Positions 35,814 to 44,396 are shown, numbered from the stretch's first letter. The stretch is DNA of 64,000 bases from Sporosarcina sp. Marseille-Q4063 (GCF_018309085.1 NZ_CP070502.1:1178001-1242000), one strand, 5' to 3'. Translations and numbers: made by a program. The notes: generated from the sequence alone by a model not told the origin.

Positions 35814-35863
35814 ACGTTAAGCAATGTAGTTTGTTAAAGGATAAAGAAGTATCTTTCATAAAA

Positions 35864-36328
35864 TCAAATACACTTCATTTTAAATACATCAATTTTTTCA
35901 TATTTATCATCAGAAACAGTTTCAACATAAGTCCATCCTCTATTTCTATAATAATCAGACGTATCTTCTGTTCTTAAATAAAGCTCATGAAACCCCAATT
36001 CTTTGGCTATATCTATTGTTTTGGCTACTAACTCTTGCCCTATACCTCTACTGCGAAACTCAGGCTTCGTGTATAGAGATGCAAGCCAAGGTTTATACAT
36101 ATCTCTTACCTTTAAATCGTTTTCAAATATTGATACAGTTCCTAAACATTCCCCGTATTCTAACGCTACGAGTGTTATCGGAAATGTATTGTCTTTAGTA
36201 TTTGAAAAGTGTTGAACAACATCTTCAAATTTCATACCACCTCCCGTTTTTACTACAAATTCCTTATAAATCATTTCAGAAACTTCTTCTATCTTATCGG
36301 GATGGTTTAATAAAAAATCAATATCCAT
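35864..36328 (-). CDS. GNAT-family N-acetyltransferase (inside inverted repeats)
   Basis: A 154-residue acetyltransferase. The acetyl-CoA site is the classical motif A, SLYTKPEFRSRGIGQELVAKT, preceded by LVALEYGECLGTVSIFEND and followed by FHELYLRTEDTSDYYRNRGW. The substrate is unknown. GGGGG lies 6 nt before the ATG. Gene and promoter lie between two 43-44 nt inverted repeats, suggesting the cassette was mobile or is invertible. Confidence 0.9.
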   Translation of the reverse strand: MDIDFLLNHPDKIEEVSEMIYKEFVVKTGGGMKFEDVVQHFSNTKDNTFPITLVALEYGECLGTVSIFENDLKVRDMYKPWLASLYTKPEFRSRGIGQELVAKTIDIAKELGFHELYLRTEDTSDYYRNRGWTYVETVSDDKYEKIDVFKMKCI

Positions 36329-36571
36329 TCTAATCCCCCTACTCTTATGTATATTTCATTATTATGTTGAATTGGCCTTGTTCAAATAACCTGCCCCGTA
36401 CGTTAGTTCAATAATAAATATTTCCTTTATTCTATTATACCGCCAACACTTACAAATTCCCATACAAGTTAAAACCTTCTGTCACTTTAAAGTGTGAGCA
36501 TCATATCCGATTTTGAATTGGAAGGTTTTTTATCATTTCGTCAACAACGAACTTTCGTTGTTTTATCAAAC

Positions 36572-36597
36572 AAAAAAGCACTGCGAATCGCAGTGCC
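36572..36597 (-). terminator. Terminator after proline dehydrogenase
   Basis: Perfect stem GCACTGCG/CGCAGTGC with a 3-nt loop and T run on the minus strand, about 80 nt beyond the stop codon; the right inverted repeat lies in between. Confidence 0.75.
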
Positions 36598-36629
36598 AAT
36601 TGATGGTCTAATATCATGTTATTTGCTTG

Positions 36630-36672
36630 TTTGCACCTCTGAAGAGAACCCGTTACTAATTAGACAGTTTTT
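36630..36672. repeat. Right inverted repeat flanking the GNAT gene
   Basis: Reverse complement of the left copy: matches over 43-44 nt with two substitutions and one 1-nt gap, ending TAGACAGTTTTT only 4 nt from the proline dehydrogenase stop codon. Confidence 0.8.
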
Positions 36673-36676
36673 CAAC

Positions 36677-37651
36677 CTATTTTCTTTTCGTCAATCTTCC
36701 CAATAAAAATGCACCTGCGGCAAGACCAATCATTGTGTTCGTTTTTTTCGTAAAGACTTGCTTCACAATGAGATTTAAGTTTTGTGGTCTTTCTGCAAGA
36801 CGTCTCATGAAGTACCCGTACCAGTCAATTCCAAAAGGTACATATACGCAGAAGTTATAGCCTTCTTGTGCCAACTCCTGTTGCAAGTCCGTTCTAAATC
36901 CATAAAGCATTTGGAATTCAAATTTGTCATTTGAAATATTATTATCTTTAACAAATTGTTTTACATGATTAATGACGTGATGATCATGCGTTGCAATAGA
37001 AGTAAACTTTCCATTTAATAAATGCCATTCGATTAACTCGATATAGTTCTCATCGATCACTGCTTTTTCTTGGTAAGCTAGTTCTGCAGGCTCTTTATAA
37101 GCGCCTTTTACAATTCGTAAACGGAAGTCTTTATACTTTTCAATATCTTCTTTTGCCCTGAAGAAATAGGCTTGAATAACTGTTCCAACATTATTAAAAT
37201 CCTTTGATAATGTATCTAAAATATCAAAAGAGGGTTGTAGGCGATCGTGATCTTCCATGTCAAAGTTCACGAAAATATTGTAGCCATTCGCTTTCTCGAC
37301 AATCTCTCTTAAGTTTTCATAACAAAAGTTATAATCAATATCAAGCCCTAGTTGTGATGGCTTTAATGAAATATGTGCATCCACGCCGTGCGTATGAATG
37401 GCTTCAATTACTTCGAGGATGCTGTCCTTTGCCTCAGTTGCCTCTTCTCTTTCATAGACGAATTCGCCTAAATTATCGACCGTACAAGAAATTCCCTGCG
37501 CGTTCAGTTTTTTTATACTTTCAATTGTTTCTTCGACATTTGTCCCCGCGACAACGTTCTGAGCACCCATTTTCAGGCCATACTTTTTAGCAGCGCTGTT
37601 CAAAAGTTGGTTTTGGGATAACCCCATAAAGAAATCTCTGACTAAAGCCAT
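36677..37651 (-). CDS. Proline dehydrogenase
   Basis: A 324-residue monofunctional, FAD-dependent enzyme oxidising proline to pyrroline-5-carboxylate at the membrane. Motifs are ISLKPSQLGLDIDY, NIFVNFDMEDHDR, VGTVIQAYFFRAKEDI, RLRIVKGAYKEPAE, FTSIATHDHHVINH, FEFQMLYGFRTDLQ and VYVPFGIDWYGYFMRRLAERP, all typical of the TIM-barrel. ATG 37651 is preferred, 7 nt after AAGGGG. The P5C dehydrogenase partner is not in the window. It is divergent from the permease/cyclodeaminase genes with an XRE-cupin regulator between. Confidence 0.93.
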   Translation of the reverse strand: MALVRDFFMGLSQNQLLNSAAKKYGLKMGAQNVVAGTNVEETIESIKKLNAQGISCTVDNLGEFVYEREEATEAKDSILEVIEAIHTHGVDAHISLKPSQLGLDIDYNFCYENLREIVEKANGYNIFVNFDMEDHDRLQPSFDILDTLSKDFNNVGTVIQAYFFRAKEDIEKYKDFRLRIVKGAYKEPAELAYQEKAVIDENYIELIEWHLLNGKFTSIATHDHHVINHVKQFVKDNNISNDKFEFQMLYGFRTDLQQELAQEGYNFCVYVPFGIDWYGYFMRRLAERPQNLNLIVKQVFTKKTNTMIGLAAGAFLLGRLTKRK

Positions 37652-37761
37652 TGTCATACCCCTTACTTTATAAGTAATTGTAATTTATTGTTTTTCCTAC
37701 TCTTAATAATATAGCTTCGAACCAATATTTCAAACCTTTTTGTCGAAATATGTTATTTACT

Positions 37762-38289
37762 TCATTGGTCATAGGATATACATAAGAATCGAACGTCTTC
37801 ATTTGAATAGTTATACCAATAATGCGGATCCGTCGAATCAAACATAATTGATTCATTCGGATTAAGCGTATGTATTTTTTCATTGACTTGCACGGTCAGT
37901 TGTCCTTCAAGCATATAGATGAATTCTTGTCCCGTATGCGTCATTAAACTTTCTTCGCTTTGACCAGGTTTCATCACGATTAACAAAGGTGAAAAAGCAG
38001 GCTGATCCACTCCGCCGCTTAAATCTTGGTAATAAAATTGATTCTCCGATAATCGTGTCGTGAAGGAGTCCATTTGATTCGTATTCTCTTGTTGAAAAAA
38101 ATAACTTGGGTTGACTCCGAGAGCCAGTGAAATTTTTTTGAGCGATTTCAAAGTTGCTGAAGACTTACCTCTTTCTAGTTGTGATAAAAAACTAATCGAA
38201 AGCTCAGTATCCTCAGACAAATTTTTCAGCGTCATCTTGTTTTGCTGTCGTATTTCTTTAATCGCGCTACCCAAGTTTTCTTTTTGCAA
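37762..38289 (-). CDS. XRE-family regulator with C-terminal cupin domain
   Basis: A 175-residue transcription factor: helix-turn-helix in residues 7-60 (IKEIRQQNKMTLKNLSEDT, SISFLSQLERGKSSATLK) and a cupin ligand-binding domain at about 95-172 (MTHTGQEFIYMLEGQLTVQV). Such regulators typically control adjacent catabolic or transport genes in response to a small metabolite. TTG 38289 lies behind GGAGGAG. It sits between proline dehydrogenase and a divergent permease gene, so it probably senses proline, ornithine or a related compound. Confidence 0.9.
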   Translation of the reverse strand: MQKENLGSAIKEIRQQNKMTLKNLSEDTELSISFLSQLERGKSSATLKSLKKISLALGVNPSYFFQQENTNQMDSFTTRLSENQFYYQDLSGGVDQPAFSPLLIVMKPGQSEESLMTHTGQEFIYMLEGQLTVQVNEKIHTLNPNESIMFDSTDPHYWYNYSNEDVRFLCISYDQ

Positions 38290-38411
38290 TAAATTCTCCT
38301 CCTAGAAAATAACTGTTGACGGAATATTATAATACCATTATGATGAATTTAGTTCAAATTGAAGTAGCACTTCAATTACTAATTCGTGTTTCAAACAAAG
38401 GGGGAAATTAT

Positions 38412-39689
38412 ATGGATCAGAAAAAGATGAATCGTGTACTTGTCGCAAGTCTTGTTGGTAGCTCAATCGAATGGTTCGACTACTTTTTGTACGGCACTGT
38501 TGCCGCACTAGTATTTAACCAAGTTTTCTTCGTTACAGAAGATCCGGCAATCGGTACGATTCTTGCGTTTGCATCATTCGCATTGGCGTTTTTCATCCGT
38601 CCATTTGGGGGAATTATCTTCAGCCATATCGGAGATAGAATTGGACGAAAGAAAACATTGGTACTGACGCTCAGCATTATGGGAATCGCAACATTTGGAA
38701 TGGGTTTATTACCTACATATCAAGCAATCGGCATTTGGGCGCCGATTCTATTAATCACTTTACGTTTGATCCAAGGATTAGGGATTGGCGGAGAATGGGG
38801 CGGTGCATTATTATTAGCCGTTGAATATGCACCAGCAGAAAAACGTGGACTTTATGGTAGTATTCCGCAAATGGGAATTACGATCGGAATGCTTCTTGGA
38901 ACGATTGCATTGTCAATTATGACGCTACTTCCTGAAGGGTCGTTCATGACTTGGGGATGGCGTGTTCCGTTTATATTAAGTGCGTTATTAGTTGTATTTG
39001 GACTTTGGGTGCGTAAAGGAATTGACGAAACACCGTCCTTTAAAAATGTTCAGGAAAAAGGAGAAATACCAAAAATCCCTCTTTTCACGACATTAAAAAC
39101 ACATTGGCGCGAGGTATTGATTGCCATTGGTGCAAAAGTTGTTGAGACAGCACCATTTTATATTTTCAGTACGTTCGTTGTTTCCTATGCAACGACGAAC
39201 TTAGGATTCTCTCGTACTGCAATATTGAATTCTGTAATGATCGGAACAATTGTCACAACGATTTTAATCCCGGTTATGGGCGCTTTGTCTGACCGTGTCG
39301 GAAGAAAACCATTATATGTTTATGGAACAATCGCGATGGCAATTTATGCGTTCCCGTACTTTTGGTTGGTGAATCAAGAATCAGTAGCACTTCTTGTCAT
39401 TGCAACAGTCCTAGGTCTTGGTATCATTTGGGCGCCGATTACTGCTGTTCTCGGAACCATGTTCTCTGAAATCTTCTCGGCAGAAGTTCGTTATACGGGT
39501 ATTTCACTCGGCTATCAAATTGGTGCGGCAGTCGCCGGCGGAACAGCACCTTTAGTCGCCGCAACACTGTTGTTAAAATTCAATAATTCTTATATACCTG
39601 TTGCGCTGTACATTATTTTCACAGCAGTCATTTCGCTGCTTGCGATTTGGGCGGTTAAAGATCGCCGCGGACAAGAGTTAGATATTTAA
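38412..39689 (+). CDS. MFS transporter of the metabolite:H+ symporter (proline/betaine-like) family
   Basis: A 425-residue permease with 12 predicted helices. It has the MHS pattern: GSSIEWFDYFLYGTVAALVF, the MFS loop GDRIGRKKTLVLTL, and LRLIQGLGIGGEWGGALLLAVEYAP, plus a second-half GALSDRVGRKPLYVYG. Members import proline, betaine, shikimate or dicarboxylates with protons. ATG 38412 is placed behind GGGGG. Context with proline dehydrogenase and an ornithine cyclodeaminase homologue favours proline or ornithine-type substrates. Confidence 0.9.
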   Translation: MDQKKMNRVLVASLVGSSIEWFDYFLYGTVAALVFNQVFFVTEDPAIGTILAFASFALAFFIRPFGGIIFSHIGDRIGRKKTLVLTLSIMGIATFGMGLLPTYQAIGIWAPILLITLRLIQGLGIGGEWGGALLLAVEYAPAEKRGLYGSIPQMGITIGMLLGTIALSIMTLLPEGSFMTWGWRVPFILSALLVVFGLWVRKGIDETPSFKNVQEKGEIPKIPLFTTLKTHWREVLIAIGAKVVETAPFYIFSTFVVSYATTNLGFSRTAILNSVMIGTIVTTILIPVMGALSDRVGRKPLYVYGTIAMAIYAFPYFWLVNQESVALLVIATVLGLGIIWAPITAVLGTMFSEIFSAEVRYTGISLGYQIGAAVAGGTAPLVAATLLLKFNNSYIPVALYIIFTAVISLLAIWAVKDRRGQELDI

Positions 39690-39693
39690 GAAC

Positions 39694-39835
39694 AAAAGCG
39701 CAAGGCGCCCGTCTAGCCCCGACAGGCATAAGCCAATCAAGCGGCGTGGCGATTTGTGCCGAGGAAGAATGCAACTCAATTCTTCCCAGCTTGATTGGCT
39801 TATGACCCGAGGGGCTGGCGCCTGGAGCTAGACGT
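39694..39835. repeat. Large palindromic intergenic repeat (REP/BIME-like)
   Basis: A long hairpin: outer GCGCAAGGCGCC and GTCTAGCCCC arms pair imperfectly with GGGGCTGGCGCCTGGAGCT, and the inner CATAAGCCAATCAAGC (39727-39742) pairs perfectly with GCTTGATTGGCTTATG (39789-39804). The loop holds a second hairpin, GAAGAAT/ATTCTTC. Similar hairpins with AGCCCCGACAGGCATAAG-type cores are common between genes in Bacillaceae. Confidence 0.85.
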
Positions 39836-39905
39836 GAAATTAAAAGATATCTACAGTCAGTAAATTATAGTACGCCAAGCAATTAATCAGAAAAGGATGA
39901 ACTCA

Positions 39906-40895
39906 ATGCTTTTATTGAATGAAAAAGAAATACAAACAATTTATGGGATGAAAGAAGCTTTACGGGATGTTGAAAAAGTTCTTCATGCGAAAGCGAACGA
40001 AAAAGTCGAGAACCCCGTGCGTACTGTTTTGGAGTTTCCAGAACATGAAGCCTCCTCTCTTTACATGCCAAGCTCAGATTTGGTGGATGAAATTGCAACG
40101 GTGAAAGTAGTGACGATTTTCCCGAAAAATCCTGCTGTCGGAAAGCCTACAACACAAGGAGTCGTTCTTGTGACCGATGCGCAAAACGGGGAACATTTAG
40201 CCTTGATGAATGCTTCTTATTTAACACGTTTACGTACAGGTGCGCTAAGTGGATTGGCGACAGCGAAATTGTCGCTGACTGATTCCTCCGTTCTTACCGT
40301 TATCGGAACAGGCGGAATGGCATTTGAACAAGTGCTAGGTGTCCTTGAAGTTCGTGATATCAAAGAAATTTTGTTGGTAAATCCGACTGAAGAAAAAGCG
40401 GTTAAGTTCGGTGAAAAACTTCGCGATTTTGGAATTAAAGATGATATCGTGATTTCGATTGAGCGAGATGTCTCAGCGGCAGTTAAACAGGCTGATATTA
40501 TTTGTTGCAGCACCCGATCATCTGAACCTGTATTTGATGGTAACGATGTAAAACCGGGCACGCATGTAAACGGCGTGGGATCGTATTTGCCTCATATGAG
40601 AGAAGTCGATTTCCAATTCCTCAAACGTGCTAGTAAAATTGTCGTCGATGATTTACATGGCGTTACGGAAGAAGCTGGCGAATTAATACACGCAGCGAAG
40701 CAGCCTGATTGGTCATTTGATGACATTCACGGCGAGTTGACGGATTTGATAACCGAGGTTGTAGATTCTCGTACTGACGACGAAGAAATTACTTTCTTTA
40801 AATCTGTTGGAGCTGCTTATTTTGATTTGGCGGTTGCTAAAGGGGTTTATCAGAAAGCGGAAAATGAAGATATTGGGATTCGATTCGAAATTTGA
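39906..40895 (+). CDS. Ornithine cyclodeaminase / mu-crystallin family protein
   Basis: A 329-residue NAD(P)-dependent enzyme. Family features are VKVVTIFPKNPAVGKPTTQG, the Rossmann motif VIGTGGMAFEQVLGVLE, RTGALSGLATAKL and a conserved DDLHG. Known activities in the family are ornithine to proline (with ammonia release), and reduction of cyclic ketimines such as pyrroline-2-carboxylate. Residues alone do not decide; the proline dehydrogenase nearby suits either route. ATG 39906 is preferred since the earlier ATG (39897) overlaps the GGATGA ribosome site. It is downstream of the permease but separated by a hairpin repeat. Confidence 0.85.
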   Translation: MLLLNEKEIQTIYGMKEALRDVEKVLHAKANEKVENPVRTVLEFPEHEASSLYMPSSDLVDEIATVKVVTIFPKNPAVGKPTTQGVVLVTDAQNGEHLALMNASYLTRLRTGALSGLATAKLSLTDSSVLTVIGTGGMAFEQVLGVLEVRDIKEILLVNPTEEKAVKFGEKLRDFGIKDDIVISIERDVSAAVKQADIICCSTRSSEPVFDGNDVKPGTHVNGVGSYLPHMREVDFQFLKRASKIVVDDLHGVTEEAGELIHAAKQPDWSFDDIHGELTDLITEVVDSRTDDEEITFFKSVGAAYFDLAVAKGVYQKAENEDIGIRFEI

Positions 40896-40901
40896 TTGAT
40901 G

Positions 40902-40936
40902 AAAGGCCGCCATTTTGTTTAATGGCGGCCTTTTTT
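40902..40936. terminator. Bidirectional terminator between convergent genes
   Basis: Perfect stem AAGGCCGCCATT/AATGGCGGCCTT with A and T runs, serving the cyclodeaminase-like gene (plus) and SRPBCC module 2 (minus). Confidence 0.92.
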
Positions 40937-40946
40937 ATGATCTTTA

Positions 40947-41363
40947 TTATTGGTTTGCTAACACTTTTTCCAGCTTGGTCCCCATACTCGTCCAGCCATA
41001 TTTAGCTCCCTCGATGGCTCCTTCTTGTGCTTTTGTCGCCTCGCTAAATCCGGATTGATCGAGATGCAAATTAACAGTTCCATCGGATGCCTCTTTTAAA
41101 GTCCATGTAACAGTCGTAGTTTCACCAGCGCTTGCCCATGTGTAAGATAATCGATTTGGCTCGTCTACTTCAAGCACTTCACCGTCTACAATGCCATCCC
41201 ACCATTCGGAAGGCTCCGCGCGAAACTGAAATTTATGTCCGACGACTGCTTTAAAATCATTATCCCAAATCCACTCTTTAAGCAAGTCCGATTCTGTTAA
41301 TGCGGTCCACACTTGTTGGATCGTACTTGTAAATTGAAAATCTAATGATACATCTGGCTTCAT
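40947..41363 (-). CDS. SRPBCC (AHSA1-like) protein (module 2)
   Basis: A 138-residue START-like protein with DFQFTSTIQQVWTALTES, LLKEWIWDNDF and the tail GAKYGWTSMGTKLEKVLA. ATG 41363 is chosen because GGAGG lies 8 nt upstream; this start overlaps the ArsR stop (ATGA). Function as for module 1: probable binding of a hydrophobic ligand, with the ArsR protein controlling the operon. Confidence 0.88.
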   Translation of the reverse strand: MKPDVSLDFQFTSTIQQVWTALTESDLLKEWIWDNDFKAVVGHKFQFRAEPSEWWDGIVDGEVLEVDEPNRLSYTWASAGETTTVTWTLKEASDGTVNLHLDQSGFSEATKAQEGAIEGAKYGWTSMGTKLEKVLANQ

Positions 41364-41686
41364 TTTTTTTCCTCCAATAAAAGATTTAGTTTTGCTATTC
41401 TTTGTTTCCAAAAATCTTCATAAAAAGATACCCAATCTTGTATTTCTTTCAAAGGCTCGGCATTCAACCGATACCTCGTTTCTCTGCCAACCTTCCGGGC
41501 GCTCACAAGATCCGCATCTCTAAGAATGGCTAAATGTTTAGATACTGCTGTACGCCCCATTTGGAAATGAATTGTTAATTCATGAAGTGGTAATTCTTCA
41601 ACACCTGACAGTATTTGAATTAACTTTCTCCTTGTTGGATCCGCGACAGCTTCATACACATCTCTTTTGGGGTTTTTCCTGTTCAC
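41360..41686 (-). CDS. ArsR-family transcriptional regulator (module 2)
   Basis: A 108-residue winged-helix regulator: DVYEAVADPTRRKLIQILSG, HFQMGRTAVSKHLAILRD, and the wing VSARKVGRETRYRLNA. It is clearly paralogous to the module 1 regulator but not a recent duplicate. GTG 41686 is preferred, with GGGGGAG 5 nt upstream. Here the regulator precedes the SRPBCC gene. Confidence 0.88.
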   Translation of the reverse strand: MNRKNPKRDVYEAVADPTRRKLIQILSGVEELPLHELTIHFQMGRTAVSKHLAILRDADLVSARKVGRETRYRLNAEPLKEIQDWVSFYEDFWKQRIAKLNLLLEEKK

Positions 41687-41720
41687 TATCACTCCCCCCT
41701 GATTTGCACGACTCGAATAC

Positions 41721-41779
41721 GACACTTAATGGTGTCTCATCTATAATTTATAATACGACACCATTTGGTGACGTGTCAA
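41721..41779 (-). promoter_or_regulatory. Promoter with dyad operators, ArsR/SRPBCC module 2
   Basis: On the minus strand TTGACA (41779-41774), an 18-nt spacer and TATTAT (41755-41750). The spacer holds CACCAAATGGTG, and a second dyad GACACCATTAAGTGTC lies just downstream of the -10 box. Both share GACAC/GTGTC arms and are candidate ArsR sites. Confidence 0.7.
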
Positions 41780-41912
41780 GTTTTCCCTTCATGAATTATT
41801 TTTAGACAAAATTCTATTACTAAAGTTATTTAATTGATCCACTTTCGAACCAATTTTTTCCTCTAGACTAATGCCGCATTTATCGTTCTGATGCTAAATA
41901 ATCTTTTGAAAT

Positions 41913-41940
41913 AAAAAAAGATCGCCAGATTGACGATCTC
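41913..41940 (-). terminator. Terminator of the sigma/anti-sigma operon
   Basis: Stem AGATCG/CGATCT (extended with CA/TG pairs) and a T run on the minus strand. Confidence 0.75.
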
Positions 41941-41978
41941 TATACTCAACAAACGCCACCTTTCCAAAATGGAATCCG

Positions 41979-42920
41979 TCAATAATTATCAATTACTCCA
42001 CCTAATGAAGATGCTTTAATGAACGGCTTTTTGATAACTTCTTCTATCTCATTCTTTGTACCATAAATGACTACCCCTAATATTTCTACGTCATCTATAC
42101 TTATATTTTTCATTATGTCGTGGACGTGCTGATGTTCTTTAGAAAAACTTGTTTGCAAATGATTTAAAAAGTCCTTATATTCATCCTCCAAATTAACACT
42201 CGAAAAAACGGCTGAATTTGTAGAAAAACCTAAGGCTTCATTTTCTCCAATAAAAGTCGATGACCAATCATGTTCTTTCGCCTCTTGTTGGAATTTTTTT
42301 AGTTCACTTTCATTATAAGTATTCATCCAAAACCAGCTCATTTCAGGAAGTTCATATAAAGGCAGTTCACTTTGCTTGTACGGCTTATCAAAAGAGAGGG
42401 CTACCTCGTAAATTTTATCCCCTTCCATACGATTAATCAGATCTTCATCATTTTTATATTTTTTATATGCGACATCTGGATGAAAAAACATCAGGTCCCG
42501 CCAGCCATTTTCTTTATATCCAAATTGCCAATCGTCGCCAGTGATTCCTACCATACCCCCAGCCCCACGTGAAATTAATAAAGATGGTGTTAGACCAAAT
42601 TGATATTGTTTTTGTTCGATAACGACTGCCTTTATTTTCATATCCTTAGAAATTTTATAATTGCTCTGTCCACCTAATATACCTGTTGAATCCACTGTTT
42701 CACTGATGTAGCCATTTGGTGTACTTAGACGAACGTATGAATCCCATTGCTTAAATGCCTTTTCGCTAAAGTAAGCAGATATAGCGAAGTTGACTATATT
42801 GAGAACAACAAAAACCATAATTGAAACAAAAACAATCGTGATAATCGTCTTTCTTTTGCCTTTTTTTATTGCCTTATTTATCTTCTTATCATCAAAAACA
42901 TCCTCTGTAAATTCATCCAT
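41979..42920 (-). CDS. Anti-sigma factor, sigma-regulator N/C type
   Basis: A 313-residue membrane protein with a short cytosolic segment (about 1-22, basic before the helix), one transmembrane helix (TIITIVFVSIMVFVVLNIVNF) and a large outer domain. This layout and strings such as ELPEMSWFWMNTYNESEL match anti-sigma factors of the Sigma_reg_N/Sigma_reg_C group, which hold an ECF sigma factor at the membrane until a signal arrives. The start overlaps the sigma gene by 8 nt. Confidence 0.85.
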   Translation of the reverse strand: MDEFTEDVFDDKKINKAIKKGKRKTIITIVFVSIMVFVVLNIVNFAISAYFSEKAFKQWDSYVRLSTPNGYISETVDSTGILGGQSNYKISKDMKIKAVVIEQKQYQFGLTPSLLISRGAGGMVGITGDDWQFGYKENGWRDLMFFHPDVAYKKYKNDEDLINRMEGDKIYEVALSFDKPYKQSELPLYELPEMSWFWMNTYNESELKKFQQEAKEHDWSSTFIGENEALGFSTNSAVFSSVNLEDEYKDFLNHLQTSFSKEHQHVHDIMKNISIDDVEILGVVIYGTKNEIEEVIKKPFIKASSLGGVIDNY

Positions 42921-43419
42921 GTAAATTCCTCCACTTCTCTTGAAAGTCCTTTCTTGCCCGAAATAAATAGGTTCTAACTGTTTCTTTCTTCATTCCTAGT
43001 AATAGGGAGATTTCATTATAACTAAGCTCAAGCTCATATTTTAATACAAGTAGTTGACTATATACTTCCTTCATCTCCTCTAATGTAGATGAAATTTCCT
43101 GATTCATTTCTATATTTAAGACACTTGACTCAGTATCTTGATCGCTAGCAAAATTATTCCAGAAACGATGATCATTAATTGAAATTACTTGTTCCTTTCC
43201 TTTTTTCCTCAACTTCTTTTTGAATTCATTCATAGCAATGGTGAAAGTATATGACAGGGCTTTATCGGATGAAACACCGCTACTATAAGCAATATATTTC
43301 ATATAACTTTCTTGAACAATATCTTCCGCATCTTCATGACTACAGCCATTCTTTTTTAAATAAAAATAAATCATTCTCGCCTGTTTGTTATATATTTCTA
43401 ATAAAAACTGAGATTCCAT
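42913..43419 (-). CDS. ECF RNA polymerase sigma factor
   Basis: A 168-residue ECF-type sigma factor. Region 2 reads ARMIYFYLKKNGCSHEDAED and IVQESYMKYIAY; region 4 reads LELSYNEISLLLGMKKETV followed by RTYLFRARKDF. ATG 43419 is chosen with AAAGGAGG upstream. It is co-transcribed with its anti-sigma factor. Upstream on the minus strand, TGTAAACC (43479-43472) and GACTC (43457-43453) are spaced like an ECF promoter, so positive autoregulation is possible but unproven. Confidence 0.88.
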   Translation of the reverse strand: MESQFLLEIYNKQARMIYFYLKKNGCSHEDAEDIVQESYMKYIAYSSGVSSDKALSYTFTIAMNEFKKKLRKKGKEQVISINDHRFWNNFASDQDTESSVLNIEMNQEISSTLEEMKEVYSQLLVLKYELELSYNEISLLLGMKKETVRTYLFRARKDFQEKWRNLHG

Positions 43420-43434
43420 AGCTCCTCCTTTCAA

Positions 43435-43806
43435 ACGCCCTTCATTAATAAAGAGTCTTTTTAATGAAAAAGGTTTACAACAAAACGAAAAGAAAATTTA
43501 GTGGCTGACAAAGTCCAAGCCTATGTAATAATATATTTACATTCATGAAACATTTACCCGAAATAAAAAAGCTACTCTCCCTATTGAAGAATAGCACACA
43601 CTTCATAGCAATATTTTCAAATCAACCAATGACAATCTGCAATTTGCCCCGCTTCTTAAGAACTTACTTATCCTAATTAAAGTTTTCTAGATTCCGGGAA
43701 TTAAAATAATCCTTTCCATCCCGTCTAATGTACTTTGAAAGGCATAAACAGGATATGGACGCGATGTCTATTTCATCAATTGCGCCATATTATCGTGGAA
43801 GATTAA
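43435..43806. other. Non-coding region upstream of the sigma factor gene
   Basis: No credible gene in 372 nt. It contains the candidate ECF promoter, a weak GCTA/TAGC hairpin with a T run near 43570-43602, and at 43755-43790 a degenerate fragment (GGACGCGATGTCTATTTCA, then AATTGCGCC) resembling the interspersed repeat described at 44.4 kb. Confidence 0.5.
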
Positions 43807-44361
43807 TTATTTTTTGTCTGAATGCCACTTCAAAAACATTTCTCTCTCTATTACATTCAAAATGCAAGGTGAATTCACTTGCGATTCTAATTTACTATGT
43901 TCCTCTGGAAACTCTGACTGTACACCAATTCTAATATAAGGCAGATTCTCCTGCGCCTTTTGAGAACGGACATTTGATAACTTTGCTCCTGCAAATACAT
44001 ATTCTAAATCCAATACTGTAAAGGCGATATATAGAATTTCTGATTTGGCTAAAGCGTTATAACCTTTTCCCCAATATTGATGCCCTATCCAAGTGCCGAT
44101 ATGACAAGTTTTATTGATGTCATCAATGTCTTTTAGTGTTATTACGCCAATTAAATTTTCGGTTTCATCAAGGATGACTCTTGAATATTGCTTTCCTAGG
44201 CTTTCTTGCATTTGAATAAACTTTATAAAATCAAGAGTACCTTCAAGTGAAGTTTGGTCATTTGTAAGTCCTAATGCATCTTTTACCTGGGGTGCTGACG
44301 AAAGTGCTGACATTGATTTTGCATAGATTTTATTATGTGGCAATAATGAAACCTTTAACAA
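43807..44361 (-). CDS. GNAT-family N-acetyltransferase (RimJ/RimL-like)
   Basis: A 184-residue acetyltransferase. The acetyl-CoA-binding stretch is HIGTWIGHQYWGKGYNALAKS, followed by FTVLDLEYVFAGAKLSNVRSQ, the RimJ/RimL-type arrangement. TTG 44361 follows GGGGGG by 6 nt. The gene stands alone between repeats; the substrate is unknown. Confidence 0.85.
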   Translation of the reverse strand: MLKVSLLPHNKIYAKSMSALSSAPQVKDALGLTNDQTSLEGTLDFIKFIQMQESLGKQYSRVILDETENLIGVITLKDIDDINKTCHIGTWIGHQYWGKGYNALAKSEILYIAFTVLDLEYVFAGAKLSNVRSQKAQENLPYIRIGVQSEFPEEHSKLESQVNSPCILNVIEREMFLKWHSDKK

Positions 44362-44396
44362 TCTTATCCCCCCTAAAAATATTGATATTTAAATCT

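Larger units (their letters stand above)
36329..36676. other. Intergenic region within and beside the inverted-repeat cassette
   Basis: No credible gene. It holds the upstream region of the GNAT gene (AT-rich, with a TATAAT at about 36435 on the minus strand), a hairpin with T run on the plus strand near 36547-36563, the proline dehydrogenase terminator at 36572-36597 and the right inverted repeat. Confidence 0.55.

Noticed and set aside
39694..39835. CRISPR-like or RNA-gene interpretation of the large hairpin
   Set aside because: A single palindrome with one inner loop, no spacer series; fits a REP/BIME-type element better.
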